DNA of 26,412 bases from the IMG/VR virus record IMGVR_UViG_3300050821_007613, positions 1-26,412 of that record. One strand, written 5' to 3'. Numbering within the stretch: position 1 is the first letter of the stretch; each line of letters begins with the position of its first letter. This DNA comes from a virus. A program made the translations under genes and the position numbers. This document shows, in pieces, positions 1 to 7,030 of the stretch. Under the pieces are notes generated by a model that saw only the letters and a program-made list of their open reading frames with translations, did not search any database and was not told where the DNA came from.

Positions 1-1
1 C

Positions 2-1303
2 AACCATAAAGGCCGCATGCTTATCTGCAACACCGAGATGATGCGCATGAAGGCTGAGGTCTGCCCTGACGGACCGATGAACCGCTGCCGGTATGGCGGC
101 AAGGACGCCACGGCCTACGGGCACCCGCACGAGAAGAAGGTACCGGAGTGGCCCTTCCTGTTCGACCAGAAGTGGGACGCAATCATAGTGGACGAGAGCC
201 ACCAGGCCCTCGCCAGCACCGCCAACACGATGAGCAAGCGTATCACCCAGGTGCGCTTCGGAGCTATGCAGCTGCGCAAACTAGTACGCTCGGATGGCCT
301 GGCGATATCTCTCTCGGGAACGCCTGCTCGCAGTGACCTGGCCAAGTTCTGGGGACAGCTGAACTGGGTTGCTCCCGACGTGTTCACCAGCTTCTGGAAC
401 TTCGCTGAGAACCACTTCGAAGTTGAGGAACAGGAGTACGGCAAGGTCATAGGTACCCTCCAAGCTGATGGCAGCCGTAAGGTTGAGCCGCTGGACCCGG
501 AGAACTTCGCTCGGGCGCTGCGGCCATACTTCCTGGCGCGCGAGAAGGAAACCGTGGCACCTGACCTGCCGCCTATCTTCTACGCGGGTACCCCGATCGA
601 CGAGGACGAGCCTGACAGCCCGCGCTACGTGCAGCTGCCCATGGAGGGTAAGCAGGCTGAGGCGTACCGGCGCATGGTTGACCTTGCCACCGCCGATGTT
701 CAGGGTGGCCGCATCATGGCTACCGGCCTACTCGCCGAGCTAACCCGTCGCCGGCAGTTCGCTCTCGCCTACGGACAGCTGAAGGACGCTGGGGAATTCT
801 ACCCGGCTGCTCCGAGCAACAAGCTGGACTGGGTGCTGGAGTTCCTGGCCCAGAAGCAGGGCAACGGCAAGGTGGTCGTTGCTAGCTGCTTCACCAGGTT
901 CGTCAACTTCATGGCCGAAGAGATCACCAAGGAGTTCGGCCTGGGATCCGTGCGTACCCTGACTGGCGCTACCAGCGATAAGGACCGGCAGCACTTGGTG
1001 CAGGATTTCCAGAGCGATCAGCAGGAATTCTGGATCAGCGTCATCAACATGCAGGCTGGAGGCGTAGCCATCACGCTAGACGCGGCCGACGACATGGTAC
1101 TGACAGACCTGCCGTGGACCAGCGACGAGGAGCAGCAGCTGGTTGACCGCATCCACCGGGTCAGCCGGGTCCACAACGTGACGGTTTACCGGCTCATCAG
1201 TCAAGGCACTACTGAAGAGTGGATGGCTGGCCTTACGGAAGCCCAGCGGAAGCTGCTGCGCGCAGCTAAGCTAGACCCCGATATGGCGGCGACCCTCAAA
1301 TGA
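2..1303 (+). CDS. SF2/SNF2-like DEAH-box helicase, 5' end outside window
   Basis: An ATP-dependent DNA helicase or translocase of superfamily 2, closest in layout to SNF2-type phage helicases, probably acting in replication or recombination. The frame is open to the left edge, so the N-terminus with the Walker A motif is not in the window. Motif II reads IIVDESH (nt ~182-202), motif III SLSGTP (~308-325), motif IV lies in KVVVASCFTRF (~872-904), and the C-terminal RecA lobe carries QAGGVAITL followed by the arginine-finger motif QLVDRIHRVSR (~1136-1168). GTTEEWM near the end resembles the conserved SNF2 C-terminal segment. An insert with Cys and His (residues CPDGPMNRC) precedes motif II. The TGA stop overlaps the next start as ATGA, indicating translational coupling. 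The helicase family is secure; the exact process is inferred. Confidence 0.88.
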   Translation, partial: NHKGRMLICNTEMMRMKAEVCPDGPMNRCRYGGKDATAYGHPHEKKVPEWPFLFDQKWDAIIVDESHQALASTANTMSKRITQVRFGAMQLRKLVRSDGLAISLSGTPARSDLAKFWGQLNWVAPDVFTSFWNFAENHFEVEEQEYGKVIGTLQADGSRKVEPLDPENFARALRPYFLAREKETVAPDLPPIFYAGTPIDEDEPDSPRYVQLPMEGKQAEAYRRMVDLATADVQGGRIMATGLLAELTRRRQFALAYGQLKDAGEFYPAAPSNKLDWVLEFLAQKQGNGKVVVASCFTRFVNFMAEEITKEFGLGSVRTLTGATSDKDRQHLVQDFQSDQQEFWISVINMQAGGVAITLDAADDMVLTDLPWTSDEEQQLVDRIHRVSRVHNVTVYRLISQGTTEEWMAGLTEAQRKLLRAAKLDPDMAATLK

Positions 1304-2232
1304 CCTGCGACATATGCCCCGAGACGGCAACCGTGGTACGGCCAGCCACGCGCCATCGTGAGGAGGCGCGTTACTGCAGGTATGACGCGGGTAGGTATCT
1401 GGGTTGGCAAGACACATACCACAAGATAGAACCGGGCGAATCACAGGAAGGAACGGGCGTGAACATCCTGAGTGAAGACGAGGCGCGGCGTGAACTCAAG
1501 CAGCACTGGGGATTGGCCCCAGACATTGCCAGCAACGTGCTGCGCATAGCCAGGGAGTTCCGGGTCACCGCTGAACCAGTTGACGGCGGGTACGTCACGG
1601 TGACCCTGGTTAACAATAACAGCTTCACGATCGAGCGCGGCAAAAAAGAAGGGGCGGAATCCCGCCAGAGCGTAGCGCGGCGCACTGCGGCCCCGTATAC
1701 TAGGGCTGCGACAAAACCCCGACCGGCCGTCAGCCGGTCGGCCAGAACAACTACACCCGCACAGGGAAGGACGAAAGCAATGGCAACGAAGGCAGCTGAG
1801 CCCGAGGTCGAAGAGACCGAGGATGCCGCACCGGACTACACCGGATACGCCACCAAGCAGCCCACCGCGACCATGACGGACTTCGCGGACTGGCTGCTCG
1901 AGGAAGGCGCGGTCGCCGAGGACGCGGTCAAGAACGAAGCGCTGGAGCACGCGTTCCGTGAGGGCGTCCGCCTGGGCGGCACCCTGCGCATGGAGTTCCA
2001 GCGGTCCGATTTCAACGTGACCCGGCGCGAGGAGCGGAAGGCAGCCCGCGAGGCGGCAGCTGCAGCCGAGCCCGAGGAGGAAGAGGCCCCGGCCAAGGCC
2101 CCGGCCCGGGGTGGGCGTGGCAAGGCGACTGCGGCCAAGCCGGCCACCACGGCGGCCAAGCCCGCTGCGGCCAAGGCTCCGGCCCGTGGCCGGCGCGGCA
2201 AGGCTGCGGCCACGGCAGCGGCTCCCTACTAG
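1300..2232 (+). CDS. Zn-finger / basic-tail putative DNA-binding protein with internal starts
   Basis: Function not recognised. The 310-codon frame has three distinct parts: an N-terminal Cys-rich stretch (CDIC, then a later Cys), a middle alpha/beta segment beginning VNILSEDEARREL, and a C-terminal part beginning MATKAAEPEVEET that ends in an acidic patch and a histone-H1-like Ala/Lys/Pro tail with GGRGK and GRRGK, suggesting DNA contact. The ATG at 1300 overlaps the helicase stop (ATGA) but has no clear ribosome site of its own. Two in-frame internal starts have good ones: GTG 1459 behind AGGAAGGA and ATG 1780 behind GGGAAGG. A 7-bp hairpin (1721-1739) lies just before ATG 1780. Either one long protein with a disordered linker or nested products is possible; no stop separates the parts. 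Confidence 0.65.
   Translation: MTCDICPETATVVRPATRHREEARYCRYDAGRYLGWQDTYHKIEPGESQEGTGVNILSEDEARRELKQHWGLAPDIASNVLRIAREFRVTAEPVDGGYVTVTLVNNNSFTIERGKKEGAESRQSVARRTAAPYTRAATKPRPAVSRSARTTTPAQGRTKAMATKAAEPEVEETEDAAPDYTGYATKQPTATMTDFADWLLEEGAVAEDAVKNEALEHAFREGVRLGGTLRMEFQRSDFNVTRREERKAAREAAAAAEPEEEEAPAKAPARGGRGKATAAKPATTAAKPAAAKAPARGRRGKAAATAAAPY
1721..1739 (+). other. 7-bp hairpin inside the 1300-2232 reading frame
   Basis: GACCGGC - CGTCA - GCCGGTC forms a perfect 7-bp stem with a 5-nt loop. There is no T-tract after it, so it is not a clear intrinsic terminator. It precedes the strong ribosome site and ATG at 1780, and makes 1690-1780 look like an intergenic region although the frame stays open. 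Confidence 0.5.
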
Positions 2233-2243
2233 GCCGCTACTAG

Positions 2244-2253
2244 CCCTGAGCGG
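2244..2253 (+). repeat. CCCTGAGCGG motif, copy 1
   Basis: The ten-base CCCTGAGCGG occurs three times in the window, each within about 15 nt after a stop codon on the plus strand and directly before a stem (here the terminator stem that starts at 2254). The other copies are at 6925-6934 and 7627-7636. Confidence 0.7.
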
Positions 2254-2288
2254 AAGGAGCCTCACCCCAGCTAGGGGTGGGGCTCCTT
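2254..2288 (+). terminator. Strong intrinsic-terminator-like hairpin
   Basis: A 15-bp stem: AAGGAGCC (2254-2261) pairs with GGCTCCTT (2281-2288), CACCCC (2263-2268) with GGGGTG (2274-2279), and T2262 opposite G2280 is a wobble. The loop is AGCTA, followed by GCTTTAG, a short T-run. It sits 21 nt after the stop of the basic-tail gene and probably ends the upstream transcript. Confidence 0.75.
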
Positions 2289-2312
2289 GCTTTAGATGGA
2301 CGAGCGAAGTCG

Positions 2313-2390
2313 GCGCGAACGCGGTAGGATAGCTAGGTCCGGCTCGGGCTGGCACCTCGACCTCAAGGCTGGTGCCTCGACTCGAGCCGG
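2313..2390 (+). promoter_or_regulatory. Structured leader before the 48-aa gene
   Basis: After the terminator lies GCGCGAACGCGGTAGGAT (2313-2330), whose TAGGAT fits an actinobacterial -10 box, although no convincing -35 is visible. A stem-loop follows: CCGGCTCG (2339-2346) pairs perfectly with CGAGCCGG (2383-2390), with inner GGCACC (2351-2356) pairing with GGTGCC (2371-2376). The ribosome site AGGGAAGGG and GTG start follow 20-30 nt later. A GCGC-GAA-GCGC-AAGGAT relative occurs at 7657-7675. Promoter or RNA leader is inference. Confidence 0.45.
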
Positions 2391-2421
2391 GCTCACCGGG
2401 CGAACAGGGAAGGGTCATGCT

Positions 2422-2568
2422 GTGAGCAAAGCCAGCATCTTTGAGGAGTGGGCGGAGTCCCACGGAGCACGGGCCGAGGTCATACAGCCGGAAGAAGGCA
2501 ACGGGTATACCGTCTTCGAGTTGGCCATCGCTAACCAGCCCTTGATCGAAGTGACGGTCACCGAATGA
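2422..2568 (+). CDS. Small hypothetical protein (48 aa)
   Basis: Function not recognised. The protein is acidic, starts VSKASIFEEWAES and ends IEVTVTE, with no motif I can name. The GTG at 2422 is chosen because AGGGAAGGG lies about 8 nt upstream; the frame extends further upstream only through the structured leader. An ATG at 2417 is followed at once by a stop in another frame (ATG CTG TGA). The stop overlaps the following nuclease start as ATGA, so it is probably co-translated with the nuclease. Confidence 0.72.
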   Translation: MSKASIFEEWAESHGARAEVIQPEEGNGYTVFELAIANQPLIEVTVTE

Positions 2569-3605
2569 AGGGCGTCTCTGACAAGGAGGCCCAAGCGCTC
2601 CTTGATCGCGAGCTGAACATACCCGTCTTCGGAACTAGTGAGCGTTCCTGCTTCCGGCGCTGCCCTCAGAAGTGGTGGTGGACCTACCGTATGGGTCTGG
2701 TGCCCAAGGGGGATCACCCGGACGCGCTCTGGTTCGGGATCGGCATCCACGAGGCGCTGGCTCAGTGGTACGGCAAGGGGTTCAATCGTAGCAAGGTGCA
2801 TCCGGCTGACTACTTCCTTGACTGGTGTGGTGATGAAGAACGGGTAATTCGCCGCAGCAAGGAATCTTGGGAGCTAGAGGACGGCCCCAAGTTCGAGGAT
2901 GCAAAGTTGCTCGGGCAGGCTATGCTGGAGCAGTACATAGACGAGTACGGAAGGGACCAGGACTGGGAGGTACTGGCGGTAGAACACCCGTTCATCATCA
3001 AGGTGGTACGGGACGGTGTGCCGCTCGCCTACTTCGCTAGCACCTGGGATGGAGTGTACCGGGACGCTAACGATGGCCTGGTATACCTGATGGAACACAA
3101 GACGGCCGCTCAGATCATGCTAGCCTATCTGGAACTCGACGACCAGGGCGGAACGTACTGGGCGGTGGCCGACAGCATCTGCAGGGGGAATGGCTGGATC
3201 AGCCCGCGTGAGCACCTGGCAGGTATCACCTACAACTTCCTTCGCAAGCAGTTCCCTGACGATCGTCCACAGGACGACCAGGGCAACTATCTGAACAAGG
3301 ACGGCACGATCAGCAAGCGGCAGCCTGCCCCGTACTTTGTACGGCACATTGTTGACCGCAGCCCCAAGGAGCACGCCTCCCAGATGAACCGTATGGCCGA
3401 CGAGGTCGCCTGGATGAATGCTGTCCGTTCGGGTGAGTTGCCGGTTATCAAGAACACCACTAGGGACTGTACCTTCTGTCCCTTCTTTGACATGTGCAAG
3501 CTGCACGAGCGGGGCGGGGATGCCTGGATTGAATTCAAGGATGCAAGGTTTGACCAGCGTGACCCGTACGAACGCCACGAACTACTTCGCAAGAGTGCAT
3601 CTTGA
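2565..3605 (+). CDS. PD-(D/E)XK nuclease, Cas4/RecB-like, with Fe-S cysteines
   Basis: A 346-aa exonuclease-type protein of the RecB/Cas4 fold, expected to resect DNA ends for phage recombination or replication. The active-site set is visible: GIGIHEAL with H62, D162 in STWDGVY, and E177-x-K179 in LMEHKTA. Four cysteines in the classic Fe-S arrangement of Cas4/AddB nucleases are present: C33 in RRCPQKW near the N-terminus and C302, C305, C311 in CTFCPFFDMC near the C-terminus. The pattern of a nuclease wrapped by a cluster joining both ends is well known in this family. The ATG overlaps the previous stop (ATGA). Neighbours (helicase, Sak4-like ATPase, SSB-like protein) suggest a recombination operon rather than CRISPR adaptation; there is no cas1 or array. 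Confidence 0.88.
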   Translation: MKGVSDKEAQALLDRELNIPVFGTSERSCFRRCPQKWWWTYRMGLVPKGDHPDALWFGIGIHEALAQWYGKGFNRSKVHPADYFLDWCGDEERVIRRSKESWELEDGPKFEDAKLLGQAMLEQYIDEYGRDQDWEVLAVEHPFIIKVVRDGVPLAYFASTWDGVYRDANDGLVYLMEHKTAAQIMLAYLELDDQGGTYWAVADSICRGNGWISPREHLAGITYNFLRKQFPDDRPQDDQGNYLNKDGTISKRQPAPYFVRHIVDRSPKEHASQMNRMADEVAWMNAVRSGELPVIKNTTRDCTFCPFFDMCKLHERGGDAWIEFKDARFDQRDPYERHELLRKSAS

Positions 3606-3613
3606 CGCACCGC

Positions 3614-3862
3614 ATGACCAACGAAGAATGGGCCGCTGAGCTACGTAGCCAGGGGGCCATTCTCTGCAGCCGAGGCACCCCTACCGAGCATGACCTGCTA
3701 GCTGTTGAAGAGTTCATGGACATACTGAGGAGCAAGAGTGGCGACAAGAGCACCCTCCCGTCGGGCAGCACGGACGACCGCGCCCAAGCGCCGCAGCGCC
3801 AAGCAGGACCGGGAGGACCCCGAGAGCCTAGAGGCAAACATCCCAGAGATCGAGATCGCTGA
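3614..3862 (+). CDS. Small hypothetical protein overlapping the ATPase gene by ~125 nt
   Basis: Function not recognised. The first ~45 residues (MTNEEWAAELRSQG...EFMDILRSK) look like a normal helical protein, whereas the last ~35 residues are low-complexity Pro/Arg/Gly and lie over the start of the ATPase gene in another frame. A TTG at 3602 would overlap the nuclease stop (TTGA) and is an alternative start; neither start has an obvious ribosome site. The 125-nt same-strand overlap is unusual for this window. A frameshift or a shorter true product is possible. Confidence 0.55.
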   Translation: MTNEEWAAELRSQGAILCSRGTPTEHDLLAVEEFMDILRSKSGDKSTLPSGSTDDRAQAPQRQAGPGGPREPRGKHPRDRDR

Positions 3863-4598
3863 TCTTGAAACGTTTAGCGAATCGACCAACATCCTCTTGT
3901 ACGGGCCGGCAGGGCACGGTAAGACCGTGCTCGCAGGCGGGGCACGACGTGCCACCTACATGAGTACCGAGAAAGGCGTCGTAGCGGCTAGGCGGGTAGG
4001 CCACACGGCCAAGCTGATGCGTACGCCCACCTGGGAGCACTGTCTGGCCGCCATGAATATGGCGGACAAGCAATTGGGCCCCGAGGACTGGCTTATTTGC
4101 GACAGCGGCACCAAGATGCAGATCATGTATTACCGCTGGATCCTGAAGACCATCAAGGAGTCCAAGCCTAACCGGGACCTTGACATCGCTGCTATCCAGG
4201 ATCACCAAAAGTGGCAGAAGGGCTTCCAGCGCTTTGTGGACCATATGATCGACGCGCCGTACAACCTGATCATGGTAGCCACCCCCATGACCCGGGAGGA
4301 CGAGGACGGTGACGACGCCGTCATTCCCCACTTTGAGGGCAAGGGAAGGACCATCAGCGACTACATCAGCGCCCAGTTCGACGTCGTGCTGTACTATGCG
4401 GTCAGCAAGATCGCTAGCGACAAGGCCGGTGAGACGATACGCCGCGCACTAGCTCAGCCGCACCCCGACCTGCCATACATCGCCAAGGACCGCTTCCAGG
4501 CTCTCGGTGAGTACTGGGAGGTAGGCCCGGGTAACTACTGGGCTATGGCCGAGATGATAGAGGCCATCGACGAAAGCATGGAAACCGATGCTGCCTGA
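3738..4598 (+). CDS. Sak4-like RecA-fold ATPase (putative single-strand annealing recombinase)
   Basis: A 286-aa P-loop NTPase. The Walker A motif GPAGHGKT is at residues 56-63 and the Walker B-like WLICD at 118-122. The size, the short basic N-terminal extension (Arg/Lys-rich residues 5-22) and the neighbours fit phage Sak4-type ATPases, RecA-related proteins that work with an SSB in annealing-type recombination. The start is GTG 3738, set by GAGGAGC 5 nt upstream. It lies between a Cas4-like nuclease and, further down, an SSB-like protein, which fits a recombination cassette. The ATPase fold is clear; the Sak4 assignment is inferred from size and context. Confidence 0.78.
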   Translation: MATRAPSRRAARTTAPKRRSAKQDREDPESLEANIPEIEIADLETFSESTNILLYGPAGHGKTVLAGGARRATYMSTEKGVVAARRVGHTAKLMRTPTWEHCLAAMNMADKQLGPEDWLICDSGTKMQIMYYRWILKTIKESKPNRDLDIAAIQDHQKWQKGFQRFVDHMIDAPYNLIMVATPMTREDEDGDDAVIPHFEGKGRTISDYISAQFDVVLYYAVSKIASDKAGETIRRALAQPHPDLPYIAKDRFQALGEYWEVGPGNYWAMAEMIEAIDESMETDAA

Positions 4599-4920
4599 AC
4601 CGCAGCGGTACTCCGTCTGGATGGAGGTGCCCGAGGAGCTGTTTCATGATGCTGGCGTGGACAAGAGCCAGATGGCCATCGAACAGTTCGACAGGTGCAT
4701 AGCTTCCCAGGGCATACGGAAGCATTCTCCGTGGGAACTTACCTGGATGGAATCCATTCCCATGAGGATACCCATCGACTATCCGTGGCACAAAGAGGTG
4801 GCGTTCTTCCTTGCTCGCCTCTTCGGGTACCGACCAGAACGATTCATTATTGACCGCATGTGGGGATGTAGAGGAACTACCCTTGCTACAGAGATTGGGA
4901 AGGATTCTGATGGGGAGTAG
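4588..4920 (+). CDS. Hypothetical protein (110 aa)
   Basis: Function not recognised. A Trp- and Pro-containing protein beginning MLPEPQRYSVWMEVPEE, with no cysteine pair, P-loop or membrane segment. The ATG at 4588 overlaps the ATPase stop by about 10 nt; a later ATG at 4621 is an alternative. The end overlaps the next start. Position suggests a co-expressed accessory of the recombination module, but nothing in the sequence shows its job. Confidence 0.68.
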   Translation: MLPEPQRYSVWMEVPEELFHDAGVDKSQMAIEQFDRCIASQGIRKHSPWELTWMESIPMRIPIDYPWHKEVAFFLARLFGYRPERFIIDRMWGCRGTTLATEIGKDSDGE

Positions 4921-5380
4921 GCACACCGGCGTACGGGTCAGGAAGATGCCGCCGGATCAGGGATCACCGCACGGAGAGGTGCAGCAGAACAAGGGTCCCA
5001 AGCTGGTCGTGTTCGACGACGCAGCTGAGGCGCTGTACCAGGTATGGTGCGCAGCCCTGGACTACAAGGGGCCACTGGGTCGGCCGCTGAAACTGTGGCA
5101 CGAGCTAGCCAACAAGGAACGCCGTGCCTGGCGGTTCGTCCTGGAGCAGATCCGTCTGCAGCTGAAGGTCCGGGATCTCCTGCTGGTCAGGAAGCCCGGC
5201 CCGAACCAGTTCACTATCGTGACCTGCGGGCAGGACACCTGGGCGGCTCGGGTAGCTGACATCACCTCCATGAAGTCCATCAACGATCTGCGAAAGCTGC
5301 TGCACGAGATGGACCTACAGCTTGCTCTCCAGGACGAAGAGGTCCGGAACAAGGAAGTCCCCGAGGTGCGCAATGCTTGA
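4910..5380 (+). CDS. Hypothetical protein (156 aa)
   Basis: Function not recognised. It starts MGSRHTGVRVRKMPPDQ and has an alpha/beta core followed by a helical, charged C-terminus (DLRKLLHEMDLQLALQDEEVRNK) that may form a coiled coil. ATG 4910 is chosen over the longer upstream frame because GGGAAGG lies 6 nt before it and the start overlaps the previous stop; the extra upstream residues would lie wholly inside the preceding gene. No membrane segment or catalytic motif is evident. Confidence 0.68.
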   Translation: MGSRHTGVRVRKMPPDQGSPHGEVQQNKGPKLVVFDDAAEALYQVWCAALDYKGPLGRPLKLWHELANKERRAWRFVLEQIRLQLKVRDLLLVRKPGPNQFTIVTCGQDTWAARVADITSMKSINDLRKLLHEMDLQLALQDEEVRNKEVPEVRNA

Positions 5381-5804
5381 TGGCGAAGTCAAGGTCATAG
5401 CCAAGAATGACTTCTACTTCTCGTTCGATGGGCTGGGGATCGTCATCGGCAAGAAGATGAATGGCCGCATCCATATCCTGCGCATCGATGGCGAAGGCTA
5501 CGCTCGCTGGGACAGGCAAGAGGACGACACGGCTACCGTACCCGGCCACACTTTCATCCTGCCAAGCGAAGTACTGCTACCGTTGCTGGACGCCCTGACC
5601 TCACACTACAAGGGGGCCAGCGATGTACGTGACCTACGGGAATTCCTGGCGCACGAGAGTAGGCGGCGTGATAGCGCCGAGGATGCTCTCCGGCAGATAG
5701 CCCTTGCCGGCGCGACGGGCAATCTCGCCAACCTGCTGGGATCCGTACGCCCCAGGACAACCCCTGTAAGTCAGGAGGATGCCAAAGCCCAGGACCACCT
5801 TTAG
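5373..5804 (+). CDS. Hypothetical protein (143 aa)
   Basis: Function not recognised. The N-terminal half is beta-rich (VKVIAKNDFYFSFDG, IHILRIDGEGYARWD) and the C-terminal half helical (LLPLLDALTSHY, REFLAHESRRRDSAEDALRQIALAG), compatible with a small two-part regulatory or binding protein. ATG 5373 overlaps the previous stop and has GAGGTG 5 nt upstream; the longer frame starting at 5322 lies inside the preceding gene and is not preferred. Confidence 0.68.
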   Translation: MLDGEVKVIAKNDFYFSFDGLGIVIGKKMNGRIHILRIDGEGYARWDRQEDDTATVPGHTFILPSEVLLPLLDALTSHYKGASDVRDLREFLAHESRRRDSAEDALRQIALAGATGNLANLLGSVRPRTTPVSQEDAKAQDHL

Positions 5805-5806
5805 CT

Positions 5807-6016
5807 ATGGAAGACTTCCTAATGCGTTTCTTCGGAGGCACCCTCGGGGGCGCTGACGTGATCGTGACGGAACAGCAGTTCCCGTGGCCGCTACCCGGTA
5901 TAATTCCGGACATAGGCGGGCACTACTTCAAGAAGTCAGAAAGTGACCTGCCACCACAGAACCCGGGCAGTCACATAATGCGCAGCGCTGAATACCACTG
6001 GTGCGCTGCTACCTGA
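5807..6016 (+). CDS. Small hypothetical protein (69 aa)
   Basis: Function not recognised. It starts MEDFLMRFFGGTLGG immediately after the preceding stop, with AGGA about 11 nt upstream. It contains aromatic and Pro-rich stretches (QQFPWPLPGIIPDIGG) and a single Cys near the end. It may be real because it fills the gap between two genes of the same operon, but support is limited to position and start signal. Confidence 0.55.
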   Translation: MEDFLMRFFGGTLGGADVIVTEQQFPWPLPGIIPDIGGHYFKKSESDLPPQNPGSHIMRSAEYHWCAAT

Positions 6017-6026
6017 AGGGAAGGCA

Positions 6027-6917
6027 ATGCCCAAGCTCAAAATCACCGATGACGACCTGGACGTCGAAGAGCTCGAGAACGCCGAAGTCAACGAACGCGA
6101 CTATGAGCCCTACGAAGGCCCAGAGCCGCCGAAGGGGACCATTCTCGCCGGGTATGTCAAGCGCCTGTACTGGACGTACACCCAGAACGACGACCCCATG
6201 CTCAAGGTCCTGTTCATAGCATCCGACAACACCGGAACGAAGGCCAAGTTCAACGGATGGGCCAGCTGGGACAACATCGCCATCACCGCTCCGGCCAAGT
6301 TCCGCTGGAAGCCGTTCCTCGACGCCTACGGGCTGACCATCCGGGACGTCAAGACCAAGACGATGGTAGAGGCGGACGCTGAAGGCAACATGGGCGACCC
6401 CATCATCTCCATAGCCAAGTGGAAGCCGGGCGAGGAGCAGGACGGTGCCTGGGCCCGCATCGTGGTCAAGGTGGAACGCGGCGAGTATGCCGGTTCCAAG
6501 ATCGACACATGGCTGGAGTACGCCGAGCCGGAGGATGCCGACGAGGAAGATCCAGAAGACGAGGAAGAGCCAGAAGACGAGGAAGAGCCAGAAGACGAGA
6601 CCGAGGACGAGACCGAGGACGAGACCGAGGACGAGACCGAGGACGAAGAGCCAGAAGACGGCGAAGACGAGGAAGAAGAGGACGAGCCGGCAACCCCAAA
6701 GCGCGGCGCGGTCCGGCGTACTTCTACCCCGGCTCCGGCCCGTGGGGCGAAGGCGGGTTCCGCCAAGCCCGCTAGGGCTGCCGCTACGGCTCGGAGCAAG
6801 CCCGCCGCTACCGCTACCCGGCGCAGTACGGCTAAGCCCGCTGCGACAACCCGGGCCACAGCCCGTGCGACACGCGGCCGCAGCAAGGCCGGCAAGGACG
6901 ACGACCCGCCGTTCTAG
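6027..6917 (+). CDS. SSB-like ssDNA-binding protein with acidic repeats and DDDPPF tip
   Basis: A 296-aa protein with four parts: a beta-rich N-terminal domain (about residues 30-165, with GTILAGYVKRLYW and FNGWASWDNIAITA) that looks like an OB-fold as in phage ssDNA-binding proteins; a very acidic Glu/Asp/Pro/Thr repeat region (about 168-228); a basic Ala/Arg/Lys/Thr tail; and the terminal hexapeptide DDDPPF. Bacterial SSBs end in a DDDIPF-type tip that docks partner proteins, so this end is a strong functional hint. ATG 6027 follows GGGAAGG by about 5 nt. The neighbours (helicase, nuclease, Sak4-like ATPase) fit an SSB role. The OB-fold is inferred from pattern only. Confidence 0.7.
   Translation: MPKLKITDDDLDVEELENAEVNERDYEPYEGPEPPKGTILAGYVKRLYWTYTQNDDPMLKVLFIASDNTGTKAKFNGWASWDNIAITAPAKFRWKPFLDAYGLTIRDVKTKTMVEADAEGNMGDPIISIAKWKPGEEQDGAWARIVVKVERGEYAGSKIDTWLEYAEPEDADEEDPEDEEEPEDEEEPEDETEDETEDETEDETEDEEPEDGEDEEEEDEPATPKRGAVRRTSTPAPARGAKAGSAKPARAAATARSKPAATATRRSTAKPAATTRATARATRGRSKAGKDDDPPF
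6543..6659 (+). repeat. In-frame tandem repeats coding for acidic region
   Basis: Three 18-bp units GAGGAAGAGCCAGAAGAC (6543-6560 with one change, 6561-6578, 6579-6596) are followed by four exact 12-bp units GAGACCGAGGAC (6597-6644) and a partial first-type unit (6645-6659). All lengths are multiples of three, so copy-number change would keep the frame. They encode E-E-P-E-D and E-T-E-D repeats of the SSB-like protein. Confidence 0.9.
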
Positions 6918-6919
6918 GC

Positions 6920-7005
6920 CCATCCCCTGAGCGGACCAGCCCGGACGCGGGAAATAGCGGCCAACACAAGCGCTTGCGGATCGGGCTGGTCCCCCGAGGG
7001 GATGG
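6920..7005 (+). ncRNA. Long stem-loop element before secreted-protein gene (copy 2)
   Basis: It begins 3 nt after the SSB-like stop. Outer stem CCATCCCC (6920-6927) pairs with GGGGATGG (6998-7005); inner stem GGACCAGCCCG (6933-6943) pairs perfectly with CGGGCTGGTCC (6982-6992). The asymmetric internal loop carries the repeated CCCTGAGCGG motif (6925-6934), and the apical loop contains TAGCG...AAGCGC...GGAT. No T-run follows, so it is not a plain terminator; the ribosome site AAGGAGGC follows about 17 nt later. A closely similar layout is at 7623-7713. RNA or DNA function is unknown. Confidence 0.6.
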
Positions 7006-7030
7006 ACCCCTCAACAAGAAGGAGGCATCT

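Noticed and set aside
1696-1701. TATACT as a promoter for the internal ATG 1780
   Set aside because: No acceptable -35 lies 16-18 nt upstream; mentioned only as weak support.
1441-2463. 340-codon minus-strand frame opposite the basic-tail gene
   Set aside because: It is a GC-rich shadow of a repetitive Ala/Lys/Glu coding region, with Arg/Gly/Leu runs and no start signal.
2565-3605. CRISPR adaptation role for the Cas4-like nuclease
   Set aside because: No cas1, cas2 or repeat-spacer array is visible; neighbours are phage recombination genes.
6009-6923. 304-codon minus-strand frame opposite the SSB-like gene
   Set aside because: Its repeats (LVLGLVLGLVLG) mirror the acidic tandem repeats of the true gene; this is a shadow.
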